64,000 nucleotides of DNA from Azotimanducus chitobiosivorans. GTDB lineage: Bacteria > Pseudomonadota > Gammaproteobacteria > Pseudomonadales > Azotimanducaceae. This document shows, piece after piece, positions 26,950 through 34,837 of this stretch. The position numbers were made by a program, and so were the translations under genes. Within the stretch, counting starts at the first letter, position 1. Each line of letters begins with the position of its first letter. Below the pieces are notes generated by a model. The model searched no databases and had not been told where the DNA came from. It saw only the letters and a list, made by a program, of their open reading frames with translations. The DNA lies in NCBI GenBank assembly GCA_965200235.1, contig OZ241339.1, forward strand, positions 3,038,001 to 3,102,000, read 5' to 3'.

Positions 26950-27926
26950 CACCGTCCCTCTATGTCAACGAACACTCGTTTCACGGTCAATTTGCTTCTC
27001 GCGAGGATACCATCGCCGCTATTCACCGCCTCTGGATACTGAATAGGGTGTGCCGGGAATACTCAGCGCAGTGCCTGTGCTCTCGCGAGCTTTTGGGTTT
27101 GCGTCCTGCGTTGTCCGACACAACCTTGCGAGAAGTCGTAGTCCAATACCCCAACCCCGATACTCGGAAGCTCGTATTGACTTGGCTCGATAAACACGGG
27201 CCGTTCTGGGACGCAAATCGGCGGCATGACGCAGACGATTGGTATTTTGCGGCTCATGGCAGTGAAGAACTCCTGGCCACAGGCTCCGCACTAGCCGAAT
27301 GTGCCCGTCAGGTACTGGCAAAAGAGAATGCGGCGCTTTTGAGTGCAACTCCCTCTGATTTCACTTACACGCCTGTTCAGGCAGGTATTCTCAACGACGA
27401 TGGTACGAGAGACCAGTGCGAGCTTTCCAATCATTGGTCTGAACCGCCGCTGAGGCAGTATCTTGAAAATACGATCCGCTTGGGCAGTTGGCTGGAACTA
27501 CGCGATCATGCAAAGCAACGCTTCGCCAACCTCGTATTTGCGGCGGATACATTCGAACCGATGATGAAATCCCCATTTTCGTTGGCACTGTGTCAGCGAA
27601 TCGCTTCGCTCCTTGCAAATCTTGATCAACTGAGCGGTGAGATGGATGCTCGGACGGGAGCATTGAGCCTAGCTGGAGAGATACTCCGGCAGTCCTTCTT
27701 TGAGGGTCAGAACGCTCTTTTCTCCGATTCTTCCCATTCGGAAAAGGCGGCATTCAAGTCGGCTCTAACATTTCGCTGCCCCGTCAATCAAGATATGCGG
27801 CTTTTTTCTTGGCACGGAAAAGCGAGAGGAACCGATCAGTATCGCGTTCACTTCGGCTGGCCCAAATCGAACCCCGCTCGCGGGTTGCCAATAGTATATA
27901 TCGGCCCGAAAATTACCAAGCGCTGA
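26934..27926 (+). CDS. Unknown third component of the DUF262/AAA operon
   Basis: A 330-residue protein without a recognised domain. It starts inside the ATPase gene, 16 bases before its stop. The N-terminal half is helical. The C-terminal 50 residues contain FRCPVNQDMRLFSWHGKA and VHFGWPKSNPARGLPIVYIG, a compact Trp- and His-rich end I have seen in unannotated proteins beside DUF262-type genes (recall only). No membrane helix or metal motif was found. It is most likely the effector or target-recognition subunit of the operon. The partner genes and island context support a defence role, not a metabolic one. Confidence 0.6.
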   Translation: MEQDVTPSLYVNEHSFHGQFASREDTIAAIHRLWILNRVCREYSAQCLCSRELLGLRPALSDTTLREVVVQYPNPDTRKLVLTWLDKHGPFWDANRRHDADDWYFAAHGSEELLATGSALAECARQVLAKENAALLSATPSDFTYTPVQAGILNDDGTRDQCELSNHWSEPPLRQYLENTIRLGSWLELRDHAKQRFANLVFAADTFEPMMKSPFSLALCQRIASLLANLDQLSGEMDARTGALSLAGEILRQSFFEGQNALFSDSSHSEKAAFKSALTFRCPVNQDMRLFSWHGKARGTDQYRVHFGWPKSNPARGLPIVYIGPKITKR

Positions 27927-28161
27927 TCGCTAGTGTTTCAACAGCGAGTGCATATATCATTGCAAAGCACTGTCGGCTATCCCTCGAATCTCCCAGAGAA
28001 AATGCTTTGCACGACCCCTGTTCACTTCTGTCAAGATTCTGCTCGCAGATTTGATGCACCACCCTTCCTTGAACGATTGATCACTCGAATTATCGATCGC
28101 CGTGAATGAAGTCAGATGTGCAGTCGATACCGCGCACCATGCACTTAAGCAACCTAGAGCA

Positions 28162-28488
28162 TCAATCAGAGTTACATGCAAAAGTAAAGTGATAAAAGCC
28201 TCTACGGATTGAAACGGAGCCGTCTCCGAAAGGGACATCATCACGACTTCTGCTACGTCTATGACGTAACAACGTCACTTGTTCCGTTCCGCATTCTTCT
28301 ATCGCAGACTTTTGCGCAGCTGCTCTGGCGGCCGAAAGGCTGAGAGGTTTCGCGAGGGTTTCGGAAGCCTTCACCTTAAACTCGACTACGTGGGCGGGTT
28401 CATATGTCGCTTGCTCCAAAATAGGCTTTGGAGTGATGGCACATCCAGCGAGCAAAGCAGCAAGCGAGCCGAGTATCAATCTCCTCAT
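28162..28488 (-). CDS. Small lipoprotein of unknown function
   Basis: A 108-residue lipoprotein: positive start MRRLIL, hydrophobic stretch and lipobox LLAGC (Cys 16). The mature part has an EFKVKASETLAKPL region, two later Cys residues (EECG, FACNSD) that may form a disulphide, and an Arg-rich RHRRSRSRDD loop. It sits inside the att-like island, convergent with the unknown third gene of the operon. No family is recognised. A TTG start six codons upstream is possible. Confidence 0.55.
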   Translation of the reverse strand: MRRLILGSLAALLAGCAITPKPILEQATYEPAHVVEFKVKASETLAKPLSLSAARAAAQKSAIEECGTEQVTLLRHRRSRSRDDVPFGDGSVSIRRGFYHFTFACNSD

Positions 28489-28664
28489 AGCGTTATAGCC
28501 GTTCAATAGACTTTCGCGATGTAGTTAATCGCACTGCAAGATCATACGAATGCGATGCTGCCGTTAGGTTGCTCTCGCGGAAGCATATCGTCGCTTCCTC
28601 AATTGCTGTCTGCATCGCGGTTGTGTTTACTAATCAGATTGAATTGATAAGAGAGCAATCTATC

Positions 28665-28847
28665 TTATCCCCTCTTCGAGTCATCGTCACTCAGCGCACC
28701 TATGCAGGCAGGGCACTCCTCATTCGGCCCTTTGGCTACACCGTAGGGAATCACCGCACTACACACCCAGCATCTCCGACCATGCCGCTCAGCGGCCGCA
28801 TAACAACCCTCTTCCTGTCTTTCAAGTTTCTCCTTGTGCCGTCCCAT
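28665..28847 (-). CDS. Small zinc-ribbon-like protein
   Basis: A 60-residue protein that starts at ATG 28847, where GGAGG precedes the start by 8 bases; a longer frame upstream lacks a ribosome site. It begins MGRHKEKLERQEEGCY and contains CWVC and ECPAC, a four-Cys pair arrangement typical of small zinc ribbons. It lies inside the island and probably binds nucleic acid or a protein partner. It is not recognised as a named family, and the good ribosome site is the main support. Confidence 0.5.
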   Translation of the reverse strand: MGRHKEKLERQEEGCYAAAERHGRRCWVCSAVIPYGVAKGPNEECPACIGALSDDDSKRG

Positions 28848-28982
28848 TCCTTTAACCTCCAGTGCTATTACTTGAATCTGGGAAGACAAGACTAACCGCT
28901 GTTCGTTTTTCCGTCAATTTTCAACACCCGAACCAACACCTCTATCGGAGGTGTATACCTTCAAGTATCAAAGGGACATGTG

Positions 28983-29016
28983 TCAGAATTCAAGAGCGAG
29001 CATGAAATCGACGCGC
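28983..29016 (-). repeat. Right copy of the 34 bp att-like direct repeat, 3' end of the AmpG-like gene
   Basis: This is the native copy: it encodes the last residues of the AmpG-like transporter (ARRFHARS, stop). Its partner at 24505-24538 is 31 of 34 identical and sits alone between groES and the DUF262 operon. Keeping the target gene's reading frame intact is what site-specific integrases do when they use a gene's 3' end. Confidence 0.75.
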
Positions 29017-30258
29017 GATCCATGCCAGCAGCAGCAGCGAAGGCACCACCATCAACGCGGTGATGACGAAGAAGAGCGCCCAGTCGCCGTCAAGTTGGGT
29101 GACGAGGATGCCGCTCGTTGCCGAGAGCAGTGTGCGGCTTGAATTGCCAAGCGAGGCGAGCGCCGCATACTGGGTCGCCGAGTGCAATCGGCTGGTGTAT
29201 TCGGAAATGAAGGCGACGAAGGCAACTGTCGAGACGGCGGCAGTGATGCCATCGACGACCACGGCAAGCGCAAACAGGTTGGTGTCCGGGCCGACCACCG
29301 CGATCCACGAAAAAAGGAGATTGGCCGCCGCCATTGCAATGCCGGCAGCGAACAAGACGCGAATCACGCCGTAGCGCACCGAGATGAAGCCCGCAAGCAG
29401 CGAGCAGACGACCGTCACCCACCAGCCAACGAGCTTCGAGTAGGTGCCGATTTCCTCGCTGGTGAAGCCGACTTCCTTGTAGAACACGATCGCCATGCGA
29501 CCAAGAAATGCCTCCCCGATCTTGAACAGAAAGATGAAGCCAAGCACCGCGAGCGCCATCTTCATCCCATTGCGCCGGAAAAACTCGGCAACGGCATCGA
29601 AGTAGCTGCTGTCGAGCCACGCTATCAAATTTGAAGCACGCCGAACAGATGCTGCCGGGCGCTCAGGTTCACGAATAACGAGGTAGGTAAAGAGAGCGAC
29701 TGCCAGCATGAACAGGGCAAGGCCCTTGTAGACAAGTGGCCACCCAAGATCATCGGCAAGCCAGAAGGCTGCCACGCCCGGCAAGCTCGCCCCCGTCCAC
29801 CAGCCGCAGGTTGTCATAGCAGCCGCCGGGCCGACGAGATGCGGTTCATCCGCACGAATCACGGTGATGCGATAGGCATCGATTGACAGGTCTTGAGTCG
29901 CCGAGACAGTCGCGACGATAAGCGCAATAGCCGCAGTGAGCCACAGGTCGGACGACGGATCATTCAGCGACAAGACGAGTATCAAAAGCACCAGCAGCGC
30001 TTGGCAGAGCAAAATCCAAGAGCGCCTTTGACCGAGCGCACCGAGCACTGGAAGCCGCAGGTGATCAACGACGGGCGCCCACAGAAAGTTGATCGTGTAG
30101 GCGACGAAGATGATCCCAAAGAGACCGACGCCGCTGCGCGACAGGCCTTCGTCGGTCAGCCACGCCGACATCCCCGAACCGATGATGAGCCACGGAAACC
30201 CGCTCGACACGCCGAGCAGGAAGATGCGCCAGAGGCGGCTGTCGAGGATGACGGACAA
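28990..30258 (-). CDS. AmpG-family muropeptide/PAT MFS transporter
   Basis: A 422-residue inner membrane protein with about 12 helices. The N-terminus SRLWRIFLLGVSSGFPWLII, AWLTDEGLSRSGVGLFG and APVVDHLRLPVLGALGQRRS and the loop ATVSATQDLSIDAYRI are characteristic of the AmpG/PAT family, which imports anhydro-muropeptides in peptidoglycan recycling. The same window encodes AmpD, so the pathway is represented twice. It follows a TVP38 gene by two bases and ends at the island repeat. The function is inferred from family. Confidence 0.8.
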   Translation of the reverse strand: MSVILDSRLWRIFLLGVSSGFPWLIIGSGMSAWLTDEGLSRSGVGLFGIIFVAYTINFLWAPVVDHLRLPVLGALGQRRSWILLCQALLVLLILVLSLNDPSSDLWLTAAIALIVATVSATQDLSIDAYRITVIRADEPHLVGPAAAMTTCGWWTGASLPGVAAFWLADDLGWPLVYKGLALFMLAVALFTYLVIREPERPAASVRRASNLIAWLDSSYFDAVAEFFRRNGMKMALAVLGFIFLFKIGEAFLGRMAIVFYKEVGFTSEEIGTYSKLVGWWVTVVCSLLAGFISVRYGVIRVLFAAGIAMAAANLLFSWIAVVGPDTNLFALAVVVDGITAAVSTVAFVAFISEYTSRLHSATQYAALASLGNSSRTLLSATSGILVTQLDGDWALFFVITALMVVPSLLLLAWIARRFHARS

Positions 30259-30260
30259 GG

Positions 30261-30956
30261 CTACGCCTCGTTCGAGACGCCCATCCGTCGCTTCACGAAC
30301 TCCACCACCTTCTTCGCAATCAGCGGAAACAGCCCTAGGAGCACAAACGAGCCGATCAGCATTGGCGACACGATGCCGCTCAAGGATTCAAGCTGGCCGA
30401 GCTGCTGCCCGGCGTTCACATACACTGCGGTGCCGGCGAGCATGCCGAGCTGACTGACCCAGTAGAACGTCCAGAGGCGTATCGGCGTCAGCCCCATGCC
30501 GACATTGATCGCGAAGAACGGCACCGCAGGCACGAGCCGCAGCGCGAAGAGATAGAAGGCACCTTCCTTCTCCACACCTTCATTGATGGGCTTCAAGGCT
30601 GACTCAAAGCGCCGCTGAACGAGGTCGCGGAAGAGATAACGTGCGAGGACGAACGCGATACTTGCGCCAATCGTGCTTGCGAACGACACCAGCACCAGCC
30701 CCACCGAGAGTCCAAAGATCGCCCCTGCGATCAAGGTCATGATGCTCGCGCCTGGCAGCGACAGGCCGGTCACGCCGATGTAGAAGAGCATGAACAGACA
30801 GATGGTGAGCAGTCTGTTGTCAGCATAGAAATCGAGCACAACTTCGCGCTGCGCTTGGAAGTTCTCAAGGGTGATGACCTTGTGCAGGTCAAAGACGAAG
30901 AACAGGGCGATGAGAAGCAGAAAAACGCCCAGAGCGATCCATTGACTCTTCTTCAT
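30261..30956 (-). CDS. TVP38/TMEM64 family membrane protein
   Basis: A 231-residue inner membrane protein. After an N-terminal helix (residues 7-24) it has the DedA-like VTT region: GVTGLSLPGASIMTLIAGAIFG and FASTIGASIAFVLARYLFRD with the conserved Gly and Arg, and a later LRLVPAVPFFAINVGMGL. The family is thought to act in lipid scrambling, so a lipid role is a possibility. It overlaps the upstream glutaredoxin-domain gene by four bases and is two bases from the ampG-like gene. Confidence 0.85.
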   Translation of the reverse strand: MKKSQWIALGVFLLLIALFFVFDLHKVITLENFQAQREVVLDFYADNRLLTICLFMLFYIGVTGLSLPGASIMTLIAGAIFGLSVGLVLVSFASTIGASIAFVLARYLFRDLVQRRFESALKPINEGVEKEGAFYLFALRLVPAVPFFAINVGMGLTPIRLWTFYWVSQLGMLAGTAVYVNAGQQLGQLESLSGIVSPMLIGSFVLLGLFPLIAKKVVEFVKRRMGVSNEA

Positions 30957-31522
30957 GTGGCGCTCGCCGCAAGCTTTGCCTCAAGCGCATCGGCACCACC
31001 GACATACTCGCCATCCACCCAGATTTGCGGCAAGGTGACGGGCGTCTTGTCGCCGATGATCGGCTTGACCCGCGCGATCATCTCGTAGAGCGCGCGCGTG
31101 TCCTTGATGACATCGCGATAGCCACCGTCAATGCCGGACGAATCGAAGAGCGCCTTGGCGCGATCGCAATGCGGACATGTGGATTTGCCGAAAATGTGGC
31201 TGCCTTCGATCGGAATCTGCGAAATCCCGGCCTCGATCACCGCCTGTGTGAGCACCCCACGATTCAGTGCGATGCCTTGCGAAATCATGCGGTCATTCAC
31301 CAGCACAATCGGCGCATGCCAGCCGCCTCGCATGAGGGGTTTCCACCAATTGCTCAGCCATTCGTATTCTTGAATATCAACATCGATGCCAGCAAGGTCC
31401 TTTGCCACGCAATCGCGGATCACGTCTTCAGTGAGGGTGCATTCGCCGCACGGGATCTTGATTTTGAAGGGGCCCCAGGAACCCGCCCATCGATAGAGTG
31501 TGATTTGGACTGGCGTGGTCAT
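30953..31522 (-). CDS. Glutaredoxin-domain protein
   Basis: A 189-residue protein if begun at ATG 31522 (MTTPVQITLYRW); the frame runs 26 codons further but has no ribosome site there. The N-terminal half has a thioredoxin-like region with IPCGECTL, and the C-terminal half is a standard glutaredoxin with KSTCPHCDRAKALF as redox centre and TLPQIWVDGEYVGGADAL as the glutathione-contact and cis-Pro region. The two-part architecture recalls fused redoxin modules. It heads the TVP38-AmpG operon. Confidence 0.75.
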   Translation of the reverse strand: MTTPVQITLYRWAGSWGPFKIKIPCGECTLTEDVIRDCVAKDLAGIDVDIQEYEWLSNWWKPLMRGGWHAPIVLVNDRMISQGIALNRGVLTQAVIEAGISQIPIEGSHIFGKSTCPHCDRAKALFDSSGIDGGYRDVIKDTRALYEMIARVKPIIGDKTPVTLPQIWVDGEYVGGADALEAKLAASAT

Positions 31523-31750
31523 TCGCCTCACTTGCATGCGCAGCAGTAAGGTAGCATTCTCGCATGTCAGAAACCGATCTCGCACGGGCGAGCGCGGCAA
31601 GATCTCGCCGGGGGCAGCGAACGGTCAGCGTCAATGCCGATTGAGCAACTCCTGAAAGGAGCGATACAACTTCGGCGTTACGCAAAGTGTTCATGTGTGC
31701 TACATTTCAGCGTTTAGTACGGCTCGACAAAATGAGCGAGAGGTAATGAT

Positions 31751-32125
31751 ATGAAACTCCCTGCAATCATCACTGCAAATCTATTGTCGCTGGTCGCAAC
31801 GCTAATTCTGCCAATGAGCGCCGCGGTTGCGGACACCGAAGCGGAGGCGGCCAAGGCCGTTTGCAAGGATAATTGGATGCTCTCTGACGCATCGCGCACA
31901 TGTCTTCCAACCCGGTTAGACGGGATGCCTGCTGGGGCAGCGCCAGCGCAATGCGCGTTCGTATTAGATTGCGTGGTCAACATGGATTGCACCCTAGATA
32001 AGCCCTGCACGGGAGATTCCGGGACAACTCTCAAGAGAGACATTCAGTGGATCGGATGGGCTGACGATGTTTCGGACTTGAATAACTGCGGCGGCACCAT
32101 CCAAACTGAGGCTTGCATTCAATAG
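31751..32125 (+). CDS. Small secreted cysteine-rich protein
   Basis: A 124-residue protein with a signal peptide of about 27 residues (ending SAAVADT). The mature domain contains about eight Cys residues (AVCKDNW, RTCLP, QCAF, DCVV, DCTLDKPC, NNCGG, EACIQ), suggesting disulphides in the periplasm or outside. GAGAGG is 9 bases before the start. No family is recognised, and it does not share an operon with its neighbours. Confidence 0.6.
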   Translation: MKLPAIITANLLSLVATLILPMSAAVADTEAEAAKAVCKDNWMLSDASRTCLPTRLDGMPAGAAPAQCAFVLDCVVNMDCTLDKPCTGDSGTTLKRDIQWIGWADDVSDLNNCGGTIQTEACIQ

Positions 32126-32168
32126 ACTAGACCTTGCTGGAGCTGGCGCGTTAGATTTCGCGCGGCGG

Positions 32169-32588
32169 CTAACCGACGCTGCCCTGGGTCTGTTCAGGCT
32201 GCTCTTGACCGAGCAACCACTCAGCGAACCCCGGCATCTCGACCTGATACTGTCCGCGGCGCACAACTGATATAAGGTTTTGTTCGACGAGGCGTTGTAA
32301 GCGCCGACCAACGTTTGCGCGCGTCACCCGCTTGCCGACGACATGTTCGAGATCTTCGAGAAAACGCTGACTATGCAGCCCGCCGATCTCGGGATTGCGT
32401 GCCACTTCAAGGAATACGGCCTGATCTAATGGACTCATGCGCGAACGCAGCCCCGAAAGGAACTCTGTCTTGCCCTTACGCCTCGGCGCGACAAGAGTCA
32501 GGCGCGAGGCGAGCCCCATGTAAAGATGCTTGACGAGATCGAGCGCGAACGCATCACGGGAAAAGTGCCAAGGATCATGAGTCGCCAT
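32169..32588 (-). pseudogene. Internally deleted P-loop ATPase with winged-helix end
   Basis: The N-terminal part (WHFSRDAFALDLVKHLYMG, then LTLVAPRRKGKTEFL, the family P-loop region) is followed immediately by the C-terminal winged-helix region (DQAVFLEVARNPEIGGLHSQ to EWLLGQEQPEQ). The normal central ATPase domain of around 200 residues or more is absent, with the frame intact. The product could be expressed but would lack Walker B. I start it at ATG 32588. It lies between the small secreted gene and the toxin-antitoxin pair. Confidence 0.6.
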
Positions 32589-32786
32589 TCGTGAATCCCA
32601 TCTTTGGATTTGTCTCTTGTCAACGGAGACACGAAACATGTGTAGACAAAGACATCATTGAGAAAGACTGCCTATGTGAATGCTGAGATTGCCGGCGGCA
32701 AGGATACGAAGAATAAACCGTCGCCCGAACCTGCGCCACGACATGGATATAATGGAAATCCAGATAGATATTTGTGTTAACGACCT

Positions 32787-33107
32787 ATGACCTCAGTCTC
32801 TCATCCATCTCCAGATCATTGGGTAGTCCATTTGGGTTCGGTCTCCGACAGCGAGGTCGCCGTCGATGTAAGGATGAGTAGGGCTACTGCGAATTATCTC
32901 GCCCGATCCGAATTTTCTCGCCTGACTTCTCTCAACATAGAACGCAATGATCTTTCTGCTATAGATACTGGTGCAGCGGTGCTAGAAATTCTGAAATCGG
33001 TCGCGACGACATGTCGAGTCAAAGAGAGAGTCGCTGCGTTCGACCAGCAGGAAGTGATGGAAGTGATCGATGAAGAGGTGAAGGCCGTTCGCGCGAGTCG
33101 TCCTTGA
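32787..33107 (+). CDS. Putative antitoxin of a PIN-type pair
   Basis: A 106-residue protein with no DNA-binding signature visible by eye, containing EVAVDVRMSRATANYLARSE and an acidic helical end (QEVMEVIDEEVKAVRAS). It directly precedes and overlaps a PIN-domain gene, the usual order in toxin-antitoxin operons, and the size fits an antitoxin. It may neutralise the PIN toxin. The assignment rests on context. Confidence 0.55.
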   Translation: MTSVSHPSPDHWVVHLGSVSDSEVAVDVRMSRATANYLARSEFSRLTSLNIERNDLSAIDTGAAVLEILKSVATTCRVKERVAAFDQQEVMEVIDEEVKAVRASRP

Positions 33108-33561
33108 TACAAATATTCTCGTCAGCGCACTCATTACAAAAGGAACGCCTCCAGACATCCTTTACCAAGCGTGGTTACGAGAAGAAATCGAATTGGTCAC
33201 ATCCGTGACGCAGCTTCACGAAATCTCCGATGTCCTATCTCGTAAAAGGCTGCGCAAATGGATTGAACCGAGAGAGGCGCGGCAGTTAATCGCAACTATC
33301 GCGCGAAAGGCAACAATACTGCGCGAGACTCCTGTGACCAAACGGTCGCCGGATCCAAAGGATGATCCAATTCTGGCGATCGCCGTCTCTGGTGACGCAG
33401 CAATGCTGGTTTCGGGTGACAAAAGCGACATGCTGGCGCTGGACAACGTTGAAGGCATCCCCATTCGGTCAGCGCGCCAAGCAGTACAAGTCATCCTTGA
33501 AGCCAGAACCAAGGATGGCAGCCCGCCCAAGAACGAAGTCTTGGGGCTGAGTTCCCGATAG
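33091..33561 (+). CDS. PIN-domain toxin lacking a standard start codon
   Basis: A PIN-domain RNase-like protein of about 156 residues. RVVLDTNILVSALI carries the first catalytic Asp, TQLHEISDVLSRKRL has the conserved Glu region, and PKDDPILAIAV and LVSGDKSDML supply the remaining acidic residues. The frame can only begin after the stop at 33079-33081. The codon that aligns with the usual initiator before RVVLDTN is GCG (33091-33093), one base from GTG, and no ATG, GTG or TTG occurs before the catalytic Asp; the next TTG is at 33193. The protein is therefore probably not made, or starts unusually. It overlaps the antitoxin by 17 bases. Confidence 0.6.
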   Translation, partial: ARVVLDTNILVSALITKGTPPDILYQAWLREEIELVTSVTQLHEISDVLSRKRLRKWIEPREARQLIATIARKATILRETPVTKRSPDPKDDPILAIAVSGDAAMLVSGDKSDMLALDNVEGIPIRSARQAVQVILEARTKDGSPPKNEVLGLSSR

Positions 33562-33577
33562 GCACGACAAGCCAAGC

Positions 33578-34834
33578 CTACTCCAGCCCTACCCGAGCAA
33601 TCTCCTCGCACAGCCGCACCATGAACCTGCCGGCCTCGGCTCCATCGACGACGCGATGGTCATAGCTCAATCCCAAAGGCAGCACCTGATGCGGTACAAA
33701 GGCCTCGCCATTCCATTGCGGCTTGGTGGTCAAGCGCGACACGCCAAGAATGGCTGCTTGCGGACCGTTGACGACAGGCGTGAACCCCGTGCCGCCAATT
33801 CGCCCCAAACTTGAAATGGTGAAGGTGCCGCCTTGCATGTCGGCTGGCGCGAGCTGTCCGGTGCGCGCTTTTTCGGCGAGCGCGGCAATTTCTTCGGCGA
33901 GCGTCCACACATCCTTTTGGTCGGCATCGCGCACCACCGGCACGAGCAGGCCATCGTCTGTGTCCACCGCAAAGCCGATGTGCCAGTAGTGCTTGTAAAT
34001 CCAGTGCGTCATGGGTTCGTTCAGCGATGCGTTGACGCGCGGAAAGGCTTGGAGCGCCGCCACGCACGCACGCATGATGAGCGCGAGCGGTGTGAGCTTG
34101 ACGCCGCGTCGCTCGCCCTCCTCCCGACTACTCGTGAGCACTTCGCTTAGGACGGCGGCATCGGCCTCATCAAAATGCGTGACGTGCGGAATGTTGACCC
34201 ACGACCGATGCAGGTTGCGCGCGCTTGAGCGGCGGATGCGCGAGAGTTCAACATCTTTGATCGGGCCGAATGATGCGAAATCAACCTTCGGCAATTCAGG
34301 CAGGGACGGCGCGGGCTCATCCCTTGTCAAGCGACCTCGCACATAGGCTTTGACGTCGTCTTTGAGCGTCCGTCCGCGGGCGCCGGTGGGCGTCACTTTG
34401 CCAAGATCAACACCGAGCTCGCGCGCAAGCTTCCTGACGGCAGGGCCGGCGTAGACCGGGCCGGAATGCTCAGCGACCTGAGTCGCGGGCTGCGACATGG
34501 GTCGAGCTGGACGCTTTGGCACCGGATTGCCCGCTTTCCTGGGCTGTTCTAACGGACTTTGCGCCGGTGCTTCGGCTTCGGCCTCCGCCTCATACAGCGC
34601 GATCACCTGGCCGCTGACGACCTGGTCGCCCACGCCAACCTTGATTTCAGAGAGAACGCCCGCCGAAGGCGCGCCCACCTCCAAGGTGGCCTTGTCGGTC
34701 TCAACGAGCACAACAGTGTCGTCCTTGCCGAGCTGATCGCCGACGGCGGCGCACAGCTCGATCACTTCGACGGCTTCAGAATCCCCGGTGTCGGGCAACC
34801 GCACTTCCGCAAGTCGGGACCCTGGCATGACCAA
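33578..34834 (-). CDS. aceF: Pyruvate dehydrogenase E2, dihydrolipoamide acetyltransferase
   Basis: A 418-residue E2 component transferring acetyl groups to CoA. It has a single lipoyl domain (lipoyl Lys in VETDKATLEVG, residue about 52), a Pro/Ala linker, the E3-binding region (AGPAVRKLARELGVDL) and the catalytic domain with LSYDHRVVDGAEAG near the end. Only one lipoyl domain is seen, fewer than the three of E. coli. It follows aceE by three bases in the operon ampD-aceE-aceF. The E3 subunit is not in the window. Confidence 0.95.
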   Translation of the reverse strand: MVMPGSRLAEVRLPDTGDSEAVEVIELCAAVGDQLGKDDTVVLVETDKATLEVGAPSAGVLSEIKVGVGDQVVSGQVIALYEAEAEAEAPAQSPLEQPRKAGNPVPKRPARPMSQPATQVAEHSGPVYAGPAVRKLARELGVDLGKVTPTGARGRTLKDDVKAYVRGRLTRDEPAPSLPELPKVDFASFGPIKDVELSRIRRSSARNLHRSWVNIPHVTHFDEADAAVLSEVLTSSREEGERRGVKLTPLALIMRACVAALQAFPRVNASLNEPMTHWIYKHYWHIGFAVDTDDGLLVPVVRDADQKDVWTLAEEIAALAEKARTGQLAPADMQGGTFTISSLGRIGGTGFTPVVNGPQAAILGVSRLTTKPQWNGEAFVPHQVLPLGLSYDHRVVDGAEAGRFMVRLCEEIARVGLE

Positions 34835-34837
34835 CCC

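Noticed and set aside
28936..28954. A 7-base hairpin (ACACCTC with GAGGTGT) considered as a terminator of the AmpG operon.
   Set aside because: No T run follows it on either strand, so it is not supported as an intrinsic terminator.
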